Assembly: GCA_020635055.1 (NCBI GenBank)
Contig: JACKAN010000008.1
Coordinates: forward strand, 62,001-126,000
Direction of reading: 5' to 3'
DNA from: Pseudobdellovibrionaceae bacterium
GTDB lineage: Bacteria; Bdellovibrionota; Bdellovibrionia; Bdellovibrionales; UBA1609
DNA: 64,000 nt
Below, piece by piece: positions 44,610-53,670 of the stretch. Each line of letters begins with the position of its first letter. Within the stretch, counting starts at the first letter, position 1. The translations under genes and the position numbers were made by a program. The notes under the pieces were generated by a model that worked only from the letters and a program-made list of their open reading frames with translations, was not told where the DNA came from and made no database searches.

Positions 44610-46205
44610 TTACTGGCGGACAAAAACCTCATCAAGAGTGCTTTCTGTGCGCTCACCACCTTCAACGAAATCGCCACCACCAGAAGTGTGCAAGCGAAAT
44701 GAAGAGTCAGAAACAAGTTCGGCGTAGTTGTTGTTGTCGGGGTGGACCATGATGCTCGCTCTTTGTAGCTCCAGCCAATTCTTACAAGCCAGCCTTTTTG
44801 TAGTGTCAGGCTCTAAGGTGTCTACAAGTACATAGTCAGTTGTTTTGTATTCAATTTCATGGGTGGCATAAGACATGTAACTATTTTTCTCTGCATCAGA
44901 CCGTTCGATGACTTTCTCTAATTTCGCGTGAATTTCATAGCTACAGACAGTGGGATAAGGGACATTTGGATTGTCCTCAGAGCCAACCTGCCTAGTTTTA
45001 AGAAACTTGAGAGTGCCATCTGAATTTACAGTTACAGATTCGCCAAAATCTTTCTCTGTGTAAGTGTGGCCAGAGTATTTCGCGAGGAATTGTTCGGTCA
45101 CATCTTGGCCACGCTCTTCTTGCTCACTAGGTGTCCAATTTCTTCCGCGGCCACAGCCCACTTTGTAAGAGTTAAACCGAGCGTTTGTTTGGGCATTCAT
45201 CATGTGTAGGATAAATTCACGATCGCTGCCACCACTGAAATCAATGACTGCTTTTAGTACAGGTGGTTTGTAAGTATCTCGGAAGACCATAAAGCTATAG
45301 CCTTGCCCCAGCGAAGAATTTGGAACTTCAAAAACTTCAGCTCGAACACCTTCTAGCTTTGCGTAAGTGCGAAACATTCTAAACTGCGGCCCGATTGACT
45401 GAAAGACGATTTCAGTTCCATTAAAGTCCGCTACTTTTTTGTTGTATGCTATGAAAGATAGCATATCTGAGCCGTCCTGATCGCCTTGGACCTCTCCGTG
45501 ACATTGCAGATATTCTGTTGGGTTTTCTGGTATACCAGCTGTCTTGCTTTGTAATCCTTGATCGGAAAGCAGCAATCCGACCATTTTCCTTGATTGTATT
45601 GAATTGATCTCACCAGTTTGGCGAGCGAGATAATAAACAAGTTCATGTAGTAGCAGTGCACCCTTATGGAGCCAATCGAGCTGGTCCCAGTAGTCACGAT
45701 CAACCATGAGGACACTCTCGTCGTAATATACGGCGATCTGTACAACTTGACATTCAGAATCGACCACAGGGTCATTGGCGTCAGTGGTTCGTTTTAGGCG
45801 TTGCCCTTTCTTGGTAAATTGAATTTCTTTGTAGAGAGGGTCAATAAAATCAGCTCGCAGTCTTTTTTTCATATCCGACAAGTTGGTTTGCCCTGGATAC
45901 CTCATGTGAAGAGCCATTTTCTCAGTAATGAGTTCCAGCATTTCTTCTTCGGTGGTTGGGCTAAGAGAATAGCTGAGATTATAAAGTTCCCGTCCCTCAT
46001 ACAGGTCGAGAACCTCCAGACTTGACTGTCCATTCTTTTTACAGAGTGCCCCTTTTCCGCCTCCACCATTGATGACACCTTCAAACGTGGGTGCTTCGGG
46101 CGAGTCCTGTTTCGCCTGAGGGTCGTGATAGTGGTTGTGGACCTCTTTTTTTGGGGTGCAGGCAACCAAAAGGGTTAATACTGTTAAAAAAGCTAAGATT
46201 TTCAT
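44610..46205 (-). CDS. Large lipoprotein, C-terminal domain shared with the next gene
   Basis: The 531-residue protein has a lipoprotein signal (LLVAC, lipid on Cys16) and a body with no named domain. Residues about 175-215 contain LLLHELVYYLARQTGEINSIQSRKMVGLLL, which looks protease-like but lacks a full HExxH. The last 140 residues (FLKTRQVGSEDNPNVPYPTVCSYEI to TSGGGDFVEGGERTESTLDEVFVR) are homologous to the 46284-46880 protein. The exported location and paired genes suggest a surface complex. It lies 78 bases from its smaller partner. Confidence 0.65.
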   Translation of the reverse strand: MKILAFLTVLTLLVACTPKKEVHNHYHDPQAKQDSPEAPTFEGVINGGGGKGALCKKNGQSSLEVLDLYEGRELYNLSYSLSPTTEEEMLELITEKMALHMRYPGQTNLSDMKKRLRADFIDPLYKEIQFTKKGQRLKRTTDANDPVVDSECQVVQIAVYYDESVLMVDRDYWDQLDWLHKGALLLHELVYYLARQTGEINSIQSRKMVGLLLSDQGLQSKTAGIPENPTEYLQCHGEVQGDQDGSDMLSFIAYNKKVADFNGTEIVFQSIGPQFRMFRTYAKLEGVRAEVFEVPNSSLGQGYSFMVFRDTYKPPVLKAVIDFSGGSDREFILHMMNAQTNARFNSYKVGCGRGRNWTPSEQEERGQDVTEQFLAKYSGHTYTEKDFGESVTVNSDGTLKFLKTRQVGSEDNPNVPYPTVCSYEIHAKLEKVIERSDAEKNSYMSYATHEIEYKTTDYVLVDTLEPDTTKRLACKNWLELQRASIMVHPDNNNYAELVSDSSFRLHTSGGGDFVEGGERTESTLDEVFVRQ

Positions 46206-46283
46206 ATCGACTCCAAAAAAATTGCAAGATTGGGTCCAGCGTGAGTGTATTTGGACCCAAAACTTGCGATTTGAGCTATTTGC

Positions 46284-46880
46284 CTATTCTGCATTAGCTT
46301 TGCTCTCATTGATTCGGGTAAATACCTCATCCAGCGTGCTTTCTGTGCGCTCACCACCTTGTGTGTAGTCACCGCCGCCAGAGGTGTGCATGCGTATCTG
46401 ATTTTCATTGAGAACCTCAAAGGTATTTGAGTAGCCTAGATATGCCTCTTGGTTCATCTCTTTTGCAAAGTTTTGACAATGAGGATTGGCAACCGTTCCA
46501 GCTTCAAGATCATCAGTCAGACTTACTGAGTTGAAAGTAAAGCTGAGTTGGTGAGTCCCCAGGTCCCAATATTCTTTCCGCTCTTGTTCTGAACGTACAT
46601 ATAGGTCATTGATTTTACCTTTCACTACGTACGAGCAAACAGTGGGGTATGGGACATTTGGATTATCATCTGATCCAACCTGTCGTACCTTGTGCAATTC
46701 TATGCTGTTGCCTTGTATACGAATTTTCTCGCCAAACTGGTCGTCTTCAAAAGTGTCGCCTGAAAAATACTCCTGTAATTTGGCTTCAACTTTGCCGTTA
46801 GCTTCACCTTCACTGGCTTGGGCGCAGGCAACTGTGGTCAGTAAAGATAATGCTAGTAGATACGTTCCGATTGATTTCAT
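46284..46880 (-). CDS. Secreted protein, small paralogue of the lipoprotein C-terminus
   Basis: The 198-residue protein has a signal peptide (MKSIGTYLLALSLLTTVACAQA, with a possible lipobox TVAC) and then a domain matching the end of the 44610 protein: VRQVGSDDNPNVPYPTVCSYVV and MHTSGGGDYTQGGERTESTLDEVF. This looks like a duplication in which one copy gained or lost an N-terminal region. AAAGGAGAA precedes the ATG. It is divergent from the TIGR02147 regulator at 47045. Confidence 0.7.
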   Translation of the reverse strand: MKSIGTYLLALSLLTTVACAQASEGEANGKVEAKLQEYFSGDTFEDDQFGEKIRIQGNSIELHKVRQVGSDDNPNVPYPTVCSYVVKGKINDLYVRSEQERKEYWDLGTHQLSFTFNSVSLTDDLEAGTVANPHCQNFAKEMNQEAYLGYSNTFEVLNENQIRMHTSGGGDYTQGGERTESTLDEVFTRINESKANAE

Positions 46881-46984
46881 TTTATTCTCCTTTGGTTCTT
46901 AAGGCCTTTTGGCCCGTTCAAGTTCGCTATGAGGAGAAAGTACAACGCATTGCATAAAATAAATAGATTTATTTACTATATTAG

Positions 46985-46999
46985 TCTATTATTAATAGA
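46985..46999. promoter_or_regulatory. 15-bp palindrome between the secreted-protein pair and the TIGR02147 regulator
   Basis: TCTATTATTAATAGA is a perfect palindrome around a central T, set in very AT-rich DNA in the 164-base gap between the divergent genes. It could be the binding site of the adjacent regulator. There is no other support. Confidence 0.35.
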
Positions 47000-47044
47000 G
47001 TAATAATCTACTGAAATAATATTACTTAATAATTACGGTAAGAT

Positions 47045-47851
47045 ATGATTTTTGATTTTTTGGAGTATCGCCCTTATTTAGAGCATCGGCTTGGAAAAAA
47101 GAGGTCGCGAACAGGGATGAGGAAGAAGCTAGCCGAGCACATGAATGTGCATACCACATTTGTTTCTCAGGTCCTTTTAGGAAAAGCTGACTTGTCTATG
47201 GAGCAAGCTGAGCAAACAAACTTGTTTCTTGGGCATAGCGAAGAGGAGGGGGAGTATTTCTTGTACCTGGTTTTGCGGCATCGAGCAGGTAATGAGGTTC
47301 TCCGCAACCGCTTCGATGCAAAAATTAGGAAAATGCGAGAAGCTCGTCTCAACATAAAGGACAGGTTGCAAGTTCAAGACAGCATTAAGCAAGAGGATAA
47401 GTTAAAATTTTACTCAAACCACTATTTTGGGGCTGTCCACGTTTTGGTTTCCATTGAGGGGTTCCGCACAGTGGAGGCTTTAGCGGAAGCTCTCAAGTTA
47501 TCCCGTGTACAAGTTCAAGAAATGGTGGAGTTTTTAATTAGGCTGGGCATTGTAATTGAGGAGAAAGGCAAACTCGCACCTGGTCCCCAACACGTTCATA
47601 TAGGCGCAGACTCCGAGCTGGTATTAAAACACCATAGCAACTGGAGAATGCATGCCTTGTCGAACCTTCAGTTTCTTAACAAGGACGACCTTCACTACTC
47701 TGCCTGCCTGAGTATTTCCAAAAAAGATGCTTTTAAGGTCAAAGATTCCATCCTGGCCAACTTGCAGGATAACGTGAAAATAATTTCAGCTTCGCCAGAG
47801 GAGACCGCTTATGTTTACAACATTGATTTTTACTCTCTGGTCCAAAAGTGA
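47045..47851 (+). CDS. TIGR02147 family transcriptional regulator
   Basis: The 268-residue protein follows this family's plan: FDFLEYRPYLEHRLGKKRSRTGMRKKLAEHMNVHTTFVSQVLLGKADLSMEQA (HTH, about 5-55) and a C-terminal DUF4423 domain with FRTVEALAEALKLSRVQVQEMVEFLIRLGIVIEEKGKLAPGPQHVHI. Such regulators are frequent in Bdellovibrionota and Fibrobacteres; targets are unknown. The most likely targets are the divergent lipoprotein/secreted-protein pair. Confidence 0.8.
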   Translation: MIFDFLEYRPYLEHRLGKKRSRTGMRKKLAEHMNVHTTFVSQVLLGKADLSMEQAEQTNLFLGHSEEEGEYFLYLVLRHRAGNEVLRNRFDAKIRKMREARLNIKDRLQVQDSIKQEDKLKFYSNHYFGAVHVLVSIEGFRTVEALAEALKLSRVQVQEMVEFLIRLGIVIEEKGKLAPGPQHVHIGADSELVLKHHSNWRMHALSNLQFLNKDDLHYSACLSISKKDAFKVKDSILANLQDNVKIISASPEETAYVYNIDFYSLVQK

Positions 47852-47895
47852 TCTTTGTAAAATATATCTAAATTTAGAAAGGAATTAGAAATCAA

Positions 47896-48156
47896 ATGCC
47901 AAGACCAAAGGGGTTGCCTAAAACTGGGGGTAGACAAAAAGGATCGCGAAACAAACACTTGCGTGCGGCTCCAGAGATGTTTGAGCAACTCTCTTTTAAC
48001 TCCCTAGAAGTGGCGATTTCACTCATCAACAACGAATCGCTTGATATGCAATACCGAGTTGGGTTGCTGAAAGGGGTTATGAAGTACCAGTTTCCTCAAC
48101 TGCGCTCGGTGGAGCAAACGGGAGAAGATGGTCATCAAGTGGTCTTGCAAGGGTAG
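47896..48156 (+). pseudogene. Small basic phage-like protein, 3' end replaced by an IS256 end
   Basis: The visible 86 residues start PRPKGLPKTGGRQKGSRNK, an N-terminus common in small phage-associated proteins (DUF5681-like). The coding sequence runs into an IS256 terminus at 48152, whose GGTAGC supplies the stop codon, so the real C-terminus is lost. AAAGGAATTAG precedes the ATG. Confidence 0.6.
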
Positions 48157-48206
48157 CGTAAAATTTTTTGTGTCCGCTACATTTAATGTATAAGATTTTC
48201 TAAATG
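48152..48206. mobile_element. IS256 terminal fragment
   Basis: These 55 bases match the transposase-3' end of the IS256 copies with two substitutions and then stop. About 62 bases of unrelated sequence with a G-run/C-run hairpin separate it from the full copy 2. It marks the scar of an earlier IS256 copy or a failed excision. Confidence 0.85.
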
Positions 48207-48268
48207 ACCGCTACACAAGCAAAAGGGGGGTATTGCAACCCCCTCTACAATAGGCAAAACCTATTTTT

Positions 48269-49630
48269 GGTAGCGTAAAATTTTTTGTGTCCGCTATGTT
48301 TAATGTATAAGATTTTCTAATGTATCCTCTACATTGTTAAGTACCTGTTTTTGTTCCCTCCTCCCTTTTAAGTTATTTAACTTTGGTGAGTCAACTGGTG
48401 TTGTTCTCCAATTATACTCTAGTCTCATTGCAGTAAATGCTAATACTACATTTAATGTTGACTGGCCCAAGCCCTCCATTGATTTTGTTCTTCTTTTAAG
48501 TTCCTTATTTATTCTCTCAATTGGATTTGTAGTCTTTAAGGTTCGCCAAAACTTTTCTTCAAATCTATAGTGCACTAAAAGTGATTCTAAATCTTTTTCT
48601 ATACACTTTACTGCTCGATCTGCATCTTTATTCAAATGTTGTTTTAAGTTGTTAAAAGCTACTCGTGCTGATGATTCGCTATTTGCATACATCACTTGAC
48701 TTAATTGTTCGTCAAAAGCCAATGATAATTTTTTTGATACTTTTTGTAAGGCATTCTTTTTAGCATGCACCCAACAACGGGCAGTCACTGCTTTGGTAAA
48801 GTACTCCTTAAACTTTTTCTCTAACCCAGGCAGACCATCCATTACTCCTATTTGAACTTTGTTAGTGTTTAACCCACGTTGTATTAAACTAGTAAAAACA
48901 GCCTCCCATGAATCTGCACTGTCTTTCTGACCTGGCTCCATTGCCAGTATACTAAAGGAATTCCTGTTATTTATACCTAGAACAACAAGAGTTGGTTCTT
49001 TCTCAGTTGAACCACGTCTTTGAACTTTAAAATTTGTACCGTCAATAAATAAAGCCCAATAATCTTCATCAAGTGGACGTTCCAGCCACTCTAATGCTTT
49101 TGGCTCCAATGTGGCTAATGAGTTGTGGACTGTTTGTGGCGATACTTGTACGCCTAATATTCTTTTTGATATTAGGGACAATGTTCTGTTGGATATGCCA
49201 GACAAGTGAAGAGCGGCCAGATCTTGTTTTAAACGGCTATCCAATCGTTCATTTTCAGGAACAATCACACTTTTAAACTTACTGTGACGATCTTTAGGTA
49301 CGCGTAAACGTAGTTGACCAATACCCTTTAAAACAAATTCTCTTTCGTAATAACCATTTCTTTTATTACTTTTTTGTTCTGGCTGACCCAAGAAAAATTC
49401 CATCTCAGCATTTAAAAGTTTATTCAAAGAATCTGATACTGATTTTGAAACTTCATTGGTTAATTCTTCAAAAGCTTTTATTTTATTTCTTTTAAATTTA
49501 TCTATTGCTTTTACAATTTCTGGTACACTTATTTCTACTTTTATTAAACTCATTGATAGTGTCATATTATATGTTCTCCATTTAGTCCTATAAGTTATTC
49601 TTATGGAGACACAATTTTTTTTACGCTACC
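48269..49630 (-). mobile_element. IS256-family element, copy 2
   Basis: This is the same 1,362-base element as copy 1 in opposite orientation. The flanking 8-mers (left CTATTTTT, right AGGTTTTC) do not match, so the target duplication is missing. With the extra IS256 end at 48152, this points to deletion or recombination between IS256 copies. Confidence 0.93.
48300..49565 (-). CDS. IS256 family transposase, copy 2
   Basis: The 421-residue protein is nearly identical to copy 1, with the DDE residues in ALFIDGTNF, VMDGLPG and NPIERINKELKR all present. Two substitutions near the C-terminus distinguish it. It is complete and presumably active. Confidence 0.95.
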   Translation of the reverse strand: MTLSMSLIKVEISVPEIVKAIDKFKRNKIKAFEELTNEVSKSVSDSLNKLLNAEMEFFLGQPEQKSNKRNGYYEREFVLKGIGQLRLRVPKDRHSKFKSVIVPENERLDSRLKQDLAALHLSGISNRTLSLISKRILGVQVSPQTVHNSLATLEPKALEWLERPLDEDYWALFIDGTNFKVQRRGSTEKEPTLVVLGINNRNSFSILAMEPGQKDSADSWEAVFTSLIQRGLNTNKVQIGVMDGLPGLEKKFKEYFTKAVTARCWVHAKKNALQKVSKKLSLAFDEQLSQVMYANSESSARVAFNNLKQHLNKDADRAVKCIEKDLESLLVHYRFEEKFWRTLKTTNPIERINKELKRRTKSMEGLGQSTLNVVLAFTAMRLEYNWRTTPVDSPKLNNLKGRREQKQVLNNVEDTLENLIH

Positions 49631-49631
49631 A

Positions 49632-49964
49632 GGTTTTCCAAAGTTTGACCCAGAGGAAGTTCGACTCACTCTACTTAGGTTACTTTTATCTCGCGAACAA
49701 AAAGTATCTCGCGATATCTTAGATGCTATGTTTGAACTTGTGGCTAAGTCACTCCGATACAATCTAAACAGCAAAATTTCTTCTACTCTAATTAAGTTGC
49801 TTAGAGAAACGATTGGACGTTCACACTATCTTTCTCTATTAGAAATACGAAGTTTGCCATACTACAAAGGTGAGCCTCGCGTTGACCGTGTAAAAGATTG
49901 GATTCAGATGAAGGCGAGTCAGGGACATTCTTTGTGCGAAAAATTCTTAGAACCCTTTAACTAA
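49632..49964 (+). pseudogene. 3' fragment of an unknown gene cut by IS256
   Basis: An open frame runs from the IS256 edge (GFPKFDPEEVRLTLLRLLL) to EKFLEPFN, about 110 residues, mostly helical. No start or family is recognised. It may be the tail of the phage-like gene block that begins at 47896, with the middle lost with the IS256 deletion. Confidence 0.5.
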
Positions 49965-49987
49965 CCACGAACCGCACTCCAGTCCTA

Positions 49988-50193
49988 ATGGGCATGAAGT
50001 CAAACTGTAACGAAGTGGAATTTTCTCAAACTCAAGCCTCAAAACTAAACTCAGATTTGGATACAAATGAATCATTAAATGATGAAAAAAAAAGGAAGAA
50101 GAGCGGTTAAAGAAAATTGCAGAGCTGGAGCGGCCAGAAAAGGCGATGCATGAATCGTCAACCCTATTTCCCGACACAATCGAACCAGCATAG
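49988..50193 (+). pseudogene. Small charged protein with a frameshift in an A9 run
   Basis: A frame from ATG 49988 ends at 50110. A one-base change in the nine-A run at about 50085-50093 would extend it through EEERLKKIAELERPEKAM to a TAG at 50193, about 68 residues. It ends just before a good terminator, which supports a real short gene. The product is not recognised. Confidence 0.4.
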
Positions 50194-50223
50194 AGTAAAA
50201 TTTAGATAACAATTTTCTATTTT

Positions 50224-50252
50224 AGGCGAGCCGTGTGCTCGCTATTTTTTTT
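50224..50252 (+). terminator. Rho-independent terminator
   Basis: A GCGAGC/GCTCGC stem (50226-50231 and 50237-50242) with a CGTGT loop is followed by eight T residues. Confidence 0.75.
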
Positions 50253-50264
50253 GCCCACGCTGAT

Positions 50265-50310
50265 AAAAAGTCTGCGAATAAGCATATATTTCCCTAATTC
50301 GCAGATATTC
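50265..50310. repeat. Second copy of the 46-bp TCTGCGAA repeat
   Basis: It differs from 43405-43450 at three positions. It keeps the TCTGCGAA and TTCGCAGA arms but lacks the additional downstream inverted arm present at the first site. No gene start lies close by. Confidence 0.7.
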
Positions 50311-50513
50311 TACTTTATTAATCTATCCATAGTAAAACCAGCACATTTGAAGTTAGTAATTTTTTAGATTGCGATAAATTAGTTTTTAATGCTGAACAGA
50401 CTTAATACATAACAAAAATTCGACCAAAATTTGTTTGGTACGGCACCTGCAACTTCTGTGTACTGGATAGCTAAATCAAAGCTAGAGGCTTTCCTTAGGA
50501 GTTTCAACAAATA

Positions 50514-51297
50514 AATTTGATAAAATACTAAAAGATTATTTTCCTCAAGGTCTCTCAGCAGGAAGTATTAGTAAATTAATATGGCGTTGGGAAGACGAGT
50601 ATCGGGAGTGGAAAAAAAGTAAAATCACAGATCAGCTTGTTTACCTCTGGGCAGATGTAGTTAACGTACCCTTTAGAATTGGTGAAGATAAGCGTTTAAA
50701 CCTTCTTGTAATCATGGGTGTAACTCAAGATGGTCAGAAAAGTTATTGGCTGTAGAAGCCGGTTACAGAAAGTCTAAGGAGTCCTGGTTAGTTGTATTAA
50801 GATCTTTGATAGCCAGGGGTTTAAACTGTCCTCTATTGGCTATAGCAGATGGGGCTTTAGGATTTTGGTCAGCCCTTGAAAGTTTAGAAGAATTTAAAAA
50901 AACAAAACGCCAGCGTTGCTGGGTATATAAAATAGCAAATGCATTAGATGAGTGTTCAAAAAAGCTTCAGCCAGCAATTAAATCACAGTTAAATGAAATG
51001 ATGCGGGCACCAGATAAAGAAACAGCAACTAAAATAAAAAACAACTTTTCAAAAGCCTACGAGGATAAGTACCCAAAGATGGTAAATTGTTTAACCAAAA
51101 ACTGGTCAGAACTGACAAATTTTTTTGATTTTCCAGCGGCACATTGGCGAAGTATAAGAACGAGTAACCCTATAGAGTCATCATTTGCTGGAGTAAAAAG
51201 TCGTTTAAAATCAACTAAGGGTGCAGGCAGTATTAACTCTGCCATGGCCATGACTTTTAAGTTGTTAAAACAATGTGAAAGCTACTGGCTAAGCTAA
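50514..51297 (+). pseudogene. Degraded IS256-family transposase of a different type
   Basis: Two frames together give GLSAGSISKLIWRWEDEYREWKK, LVYLWADVVN (first Asp), then after a one-base deletion near 50740 LLAVEAGYRKSKESWLVVLR, AIADGALGFWSAL (second Asp), CWVYKIANALDE and SNPIESSFAGVKSRLKSTKGAGS (Glu). The N-terminus is missing. It is unrelated in detail to copies 1 and 2 and is an old relic. C-terminal leftovers may extend to about 51350. Confidence 0.85.
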
Positions 51298-51462
51298 TGT
51301 GGGGTTTAAAAGTTTACAAAACATTTAAATGGGGTTGTTTGCAAGGACGGTAATATTGTAGAAGATAAAAAAACCGGGAAAGTTGTCGCTGGAGAACACA
51401 TCCACAACATTTTAAAATATCTCGGTAAAAAAAAGAATTTAATAACAAATTTGGAGTTTTTA

Positions 51463-51969
51463 ATGAAAAGAATAATCGTAATTTTAAGCCTTATGACAAT
51501 TTCATTTACAGTAAATGCAGAAACTCAAACTAGCGGCAGATGTAACATAAACGCCAATTCAAAAGGATTTGAAATTCAAGTAGGCGAAAAGTCGGCCTAT
51601 CAAACCGATAATTATGAATTAGCGAAATTAATTTTTCGAGACTTTGAAAAGGCGGGAGTATGCGCTGAAACGAATAAATTTTGCAGCTTCGAACTTAAAG
51701 ACGGAGAGTATGTAGTCCGTAACCAGGGTCTATCAGGCGTCATTTCAGCAAATATTTTAGAGGTTCAGGATATTTTTAAATATTTAGTCCGAAGCGGAGT
51801 TTGTAGTTCGCCCGAAATGAGATGTCTTTTCGCTTCGCAAGGAAATGAATTTGTTGCACTCCACGATGGACAGATTTACGGCAAGCAAGAGAATGCATAT
51901 CGCGTCGGCTTGTGGCTGCGAGATTTAATGGAAAAAGGTCAGTGCTTACCTGAATCTAATGCCAAATAG
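51463..51969 (+). CDS. Secreted protein with three cysteine-bounded repeats
   Basis: The 168-residue protein has a signal peptide (MKRIIVILSLMTISFTVNA). The mature part is three repeats of about 42-45 residues, each starting and ending with Cys and ending in a helix such as LAKLIFRDFEKAGVC, VQDIFKYLVRSGVC and VGLWLRDLMEKGQC. The paired cysteines suggest one disulfide per repeat. The ATG at 51463 (after GGAG) is chosen over the TTG four codons earlier. Confidence 0.65.
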   Translation: MKRIIVILSLMTISFTVNAETQTSGRCNINANSKGFEIQVGEKSAYQTDNYELAKLIFRDFEKAGVCAETNKFCSFELKDGEYVVRNQGLSGVISANILEVQDIFKYLVRSGVCSSPEMRCLFASQGNEFVALHDGQIYGKQENAYRVGLWLRDLMEKGQCLPESNAK

Positions 51970-52070
51970 AAAGCCAGATTCAAACCTCTTACTTTAGAGT
52001 TGAGGCCTTCAAAAATCAATGCAGGCCTCAAATCAAAAATAAGTATTTCATAGCTACTGTTTGTTCAGTC

Positions 52071-52454
52071 TTAAAAATAAATGGATTTACAAACAGCTCC
52101 ATTAGACATGTTTAATTCTAAAGGCAACTTTCCCAATATACTATTTATATTCCCAGAAAAATAGTCGGACAGCGACGTCTGTTCACACATTACATAAGAT
52201 GAATCGAAATCAAAATAATATGTGACTAAACTGACTTCATTTTTTCTCGTCCAAGACAGACCCTTCAGCTTTTCTCTGCTGATCCGACCCTCCCGGAAAT
52301 TTACAAGAGAAGAAGAGTTTTCCTCGAGGTATGTAGAAAACTGATTGCTATCAAAAATCTGAAATGACGATTCAGATGCATGGTCTGCAGCTATGCCGAA
52401 CAATACACTAAGGGTCCAACCGCCCGGGAATACCTGGTATTTGTCTAATTTCAA
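52071..52454 (-). CDS. Hypothetical protein, start uncertain
   Basis: The 127-residue frame (TTG start) encodes a protein with a hydrophobic stretch near the N-terminus (WTLSVLFGIAA) and no motif I know. The frame stays open upstream without a good start (GVLFCNFGSSFLK), so the N-terminus may be lost or misread. Low confidence that it is expressed. Confidence 0.35.
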   Translation of the reverse strand: MKLDKYQVFPGGWTLSVLFGIAADHASESSFQIFDSNQFSTYLEENSSSLVNFREGRISREKLKGLSWTRKNEVSLVTYYFDFDSSYVMCEQTSLSDYFSGNINSILGKLPLELNMSNGAVCKSIYF

Positions 52455-52580
52455 AAAACTGGAGCCAAAATTGCAAAATAGAACTCCAGCAATCTGAAAA
52501 CACTATTAGGCGATTCTTTATCCAATTTTAGGTGCCAAAAAGTGTCAGCAGAAGGAACCTTTTACAGGAGTATTTAATTA

Positions 52581-53219
52581 ATGGAACGAAAAAAAATAAC
52601 TAAAGCCAATGATTTTGCAGAAATTTTTGTGGTTAAATTATTGCTAACTACTATACTCAGCGCTCTACTCGCAAATTTTAGTTTTGCAGCAGTATGCTGG
52701 ACTTACCCTGATGAAATGGAGTTTACATCAGGAGAAAATCCAAGTGAAATTCTATTAAATGGGGTTTCAGCCCATGTGAACAAATTTAGATTCGTACAAG
52801 TTTTAGGTTTAGATAAAAATTCTCATTTAATTGTAGATCTTGAGAAAATACCTTTTACATGTGGTGTAATAAATAGTACTGATGATGATCTTTTAATAAA
52901 GAAAATATCGATGATAGTACATTATTCAGACAATGAATCACAAAATGGTAACAAAACACTTAGGGTTACAAGATCTTGTGAAAAAGACTGTGATCTAGGG
53001 AATTCAATTTTCAAATCTACTGTCGCAAGTTCAGATATTGATATTAAAACAGCTCTATTTGAGGATATTAAATTAAAAAAAGAATTCGCAAATAGAAAAA
53101 GTTATCCATATTGCGCAGACCTTGATTTTGATTTAGATCAAAGAACAGCTCAATATAAAAAGGCAATGCAACAAAAAATAACACATATTGAGTGTGTTGT
53201 GACTGCCGTGAAAAACTAA
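52581..53219 (+). CDS. Exported hypothetical protein
   Basis: The 212-residue protein has an N-terminal hydrophobic signal (VVKLLLTTILSALLANFSFA) after a charged stretch, and six cysteines in the mature part (AVCWTYPD, FTCGVI, RSCEKDCDLG, YPYCADL, IECVV). That suggests a periplasmic or secreted disulfide-stabilised domain. AGGAG precedes the ATG. No family recognised. Confidence 0.55.
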   Translation: MERKKITKANDFAEIFVVKLLLTTILSALLANFSFAAVCWTYPDEMEFTSGENPSEILLNGVSAHVNKFRFVQVLGLDKNSHLIVDLEKIPFTCGVINSTDDDLLIKKISMIVHYSDNESQNGNKTLRVTRSCEKDCDLGNSIFKSTVASSDIDIKTALFEDIKLKKEFANRKSYPYCADLDFDLDQRTAQYKKAMQQKITHIECVVTAVKN

Positions 53220-53505
53220 ACTTACTGACTTTCTATAACTTTCATCCCCGTCGGTTCTTCATAACGAGTTGGCCATGCACTCTTCCTAAACATCACTTTA
53301 AGAGCATTTTCTTGGCCAACTCACTTATTGATACGGGATTAGCCTGAATCTCTTTTAAAACTGTTTCTGGTGGATTAGGAGTAAGTAAAATAATTCACCT
53401 ATTTTGATCGACAGCGAAGTATCACTCCTTGTGATTTCAGAGTGGACTTCCCCAAAATCACTGGAGACATCATTTGGGACTTTTTTCACCAATTATGGTA
53501 TTTCG
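53220..53505. other. Gene-free stretch
   Basis: No supported frame, RNA or repeat. A short sequence around GAGTTGGCCA/TTGGCCAACTC (near 53258 and 53311) forms an inverted repeat across about 43 bases. Confidence 0.4.
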
Positions 53506-53663
53506 ATCTGTTCATATTTAAAAACCTCCCTCTTTGACATAAAAACCCCCATGGTCCCTCCTTGATGTGTAGGGACATTAGTCTATACAGGGAGACAGAA
53601 TCGCTGAAGAATTGTTACGGGATAAAATCGTATCAAAACAACACAGCTTCCATTCAGAATGTG
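53506..53663 (-). mobile_element. 5'-end fragment of an ISNCY-type element
   Basis: It matches the start region of the full element (54810-54968) with a few substitutions, including the first codons of the transposase, the GACCATGG-like start region and the AGACAGAATCGCTG end, plus about 60 bases outside that end. The rest of this copy is absent. Confidence 0.8.
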
Positions 53664-53670
53664 ATTCGCC

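Noticed and set aside
45500..45720. Zinc metalloprotease site in the large lipoprotein
   Set aside because: LLHELVYYLAR resembles HExxH but lacks the second histidine at the correct place.
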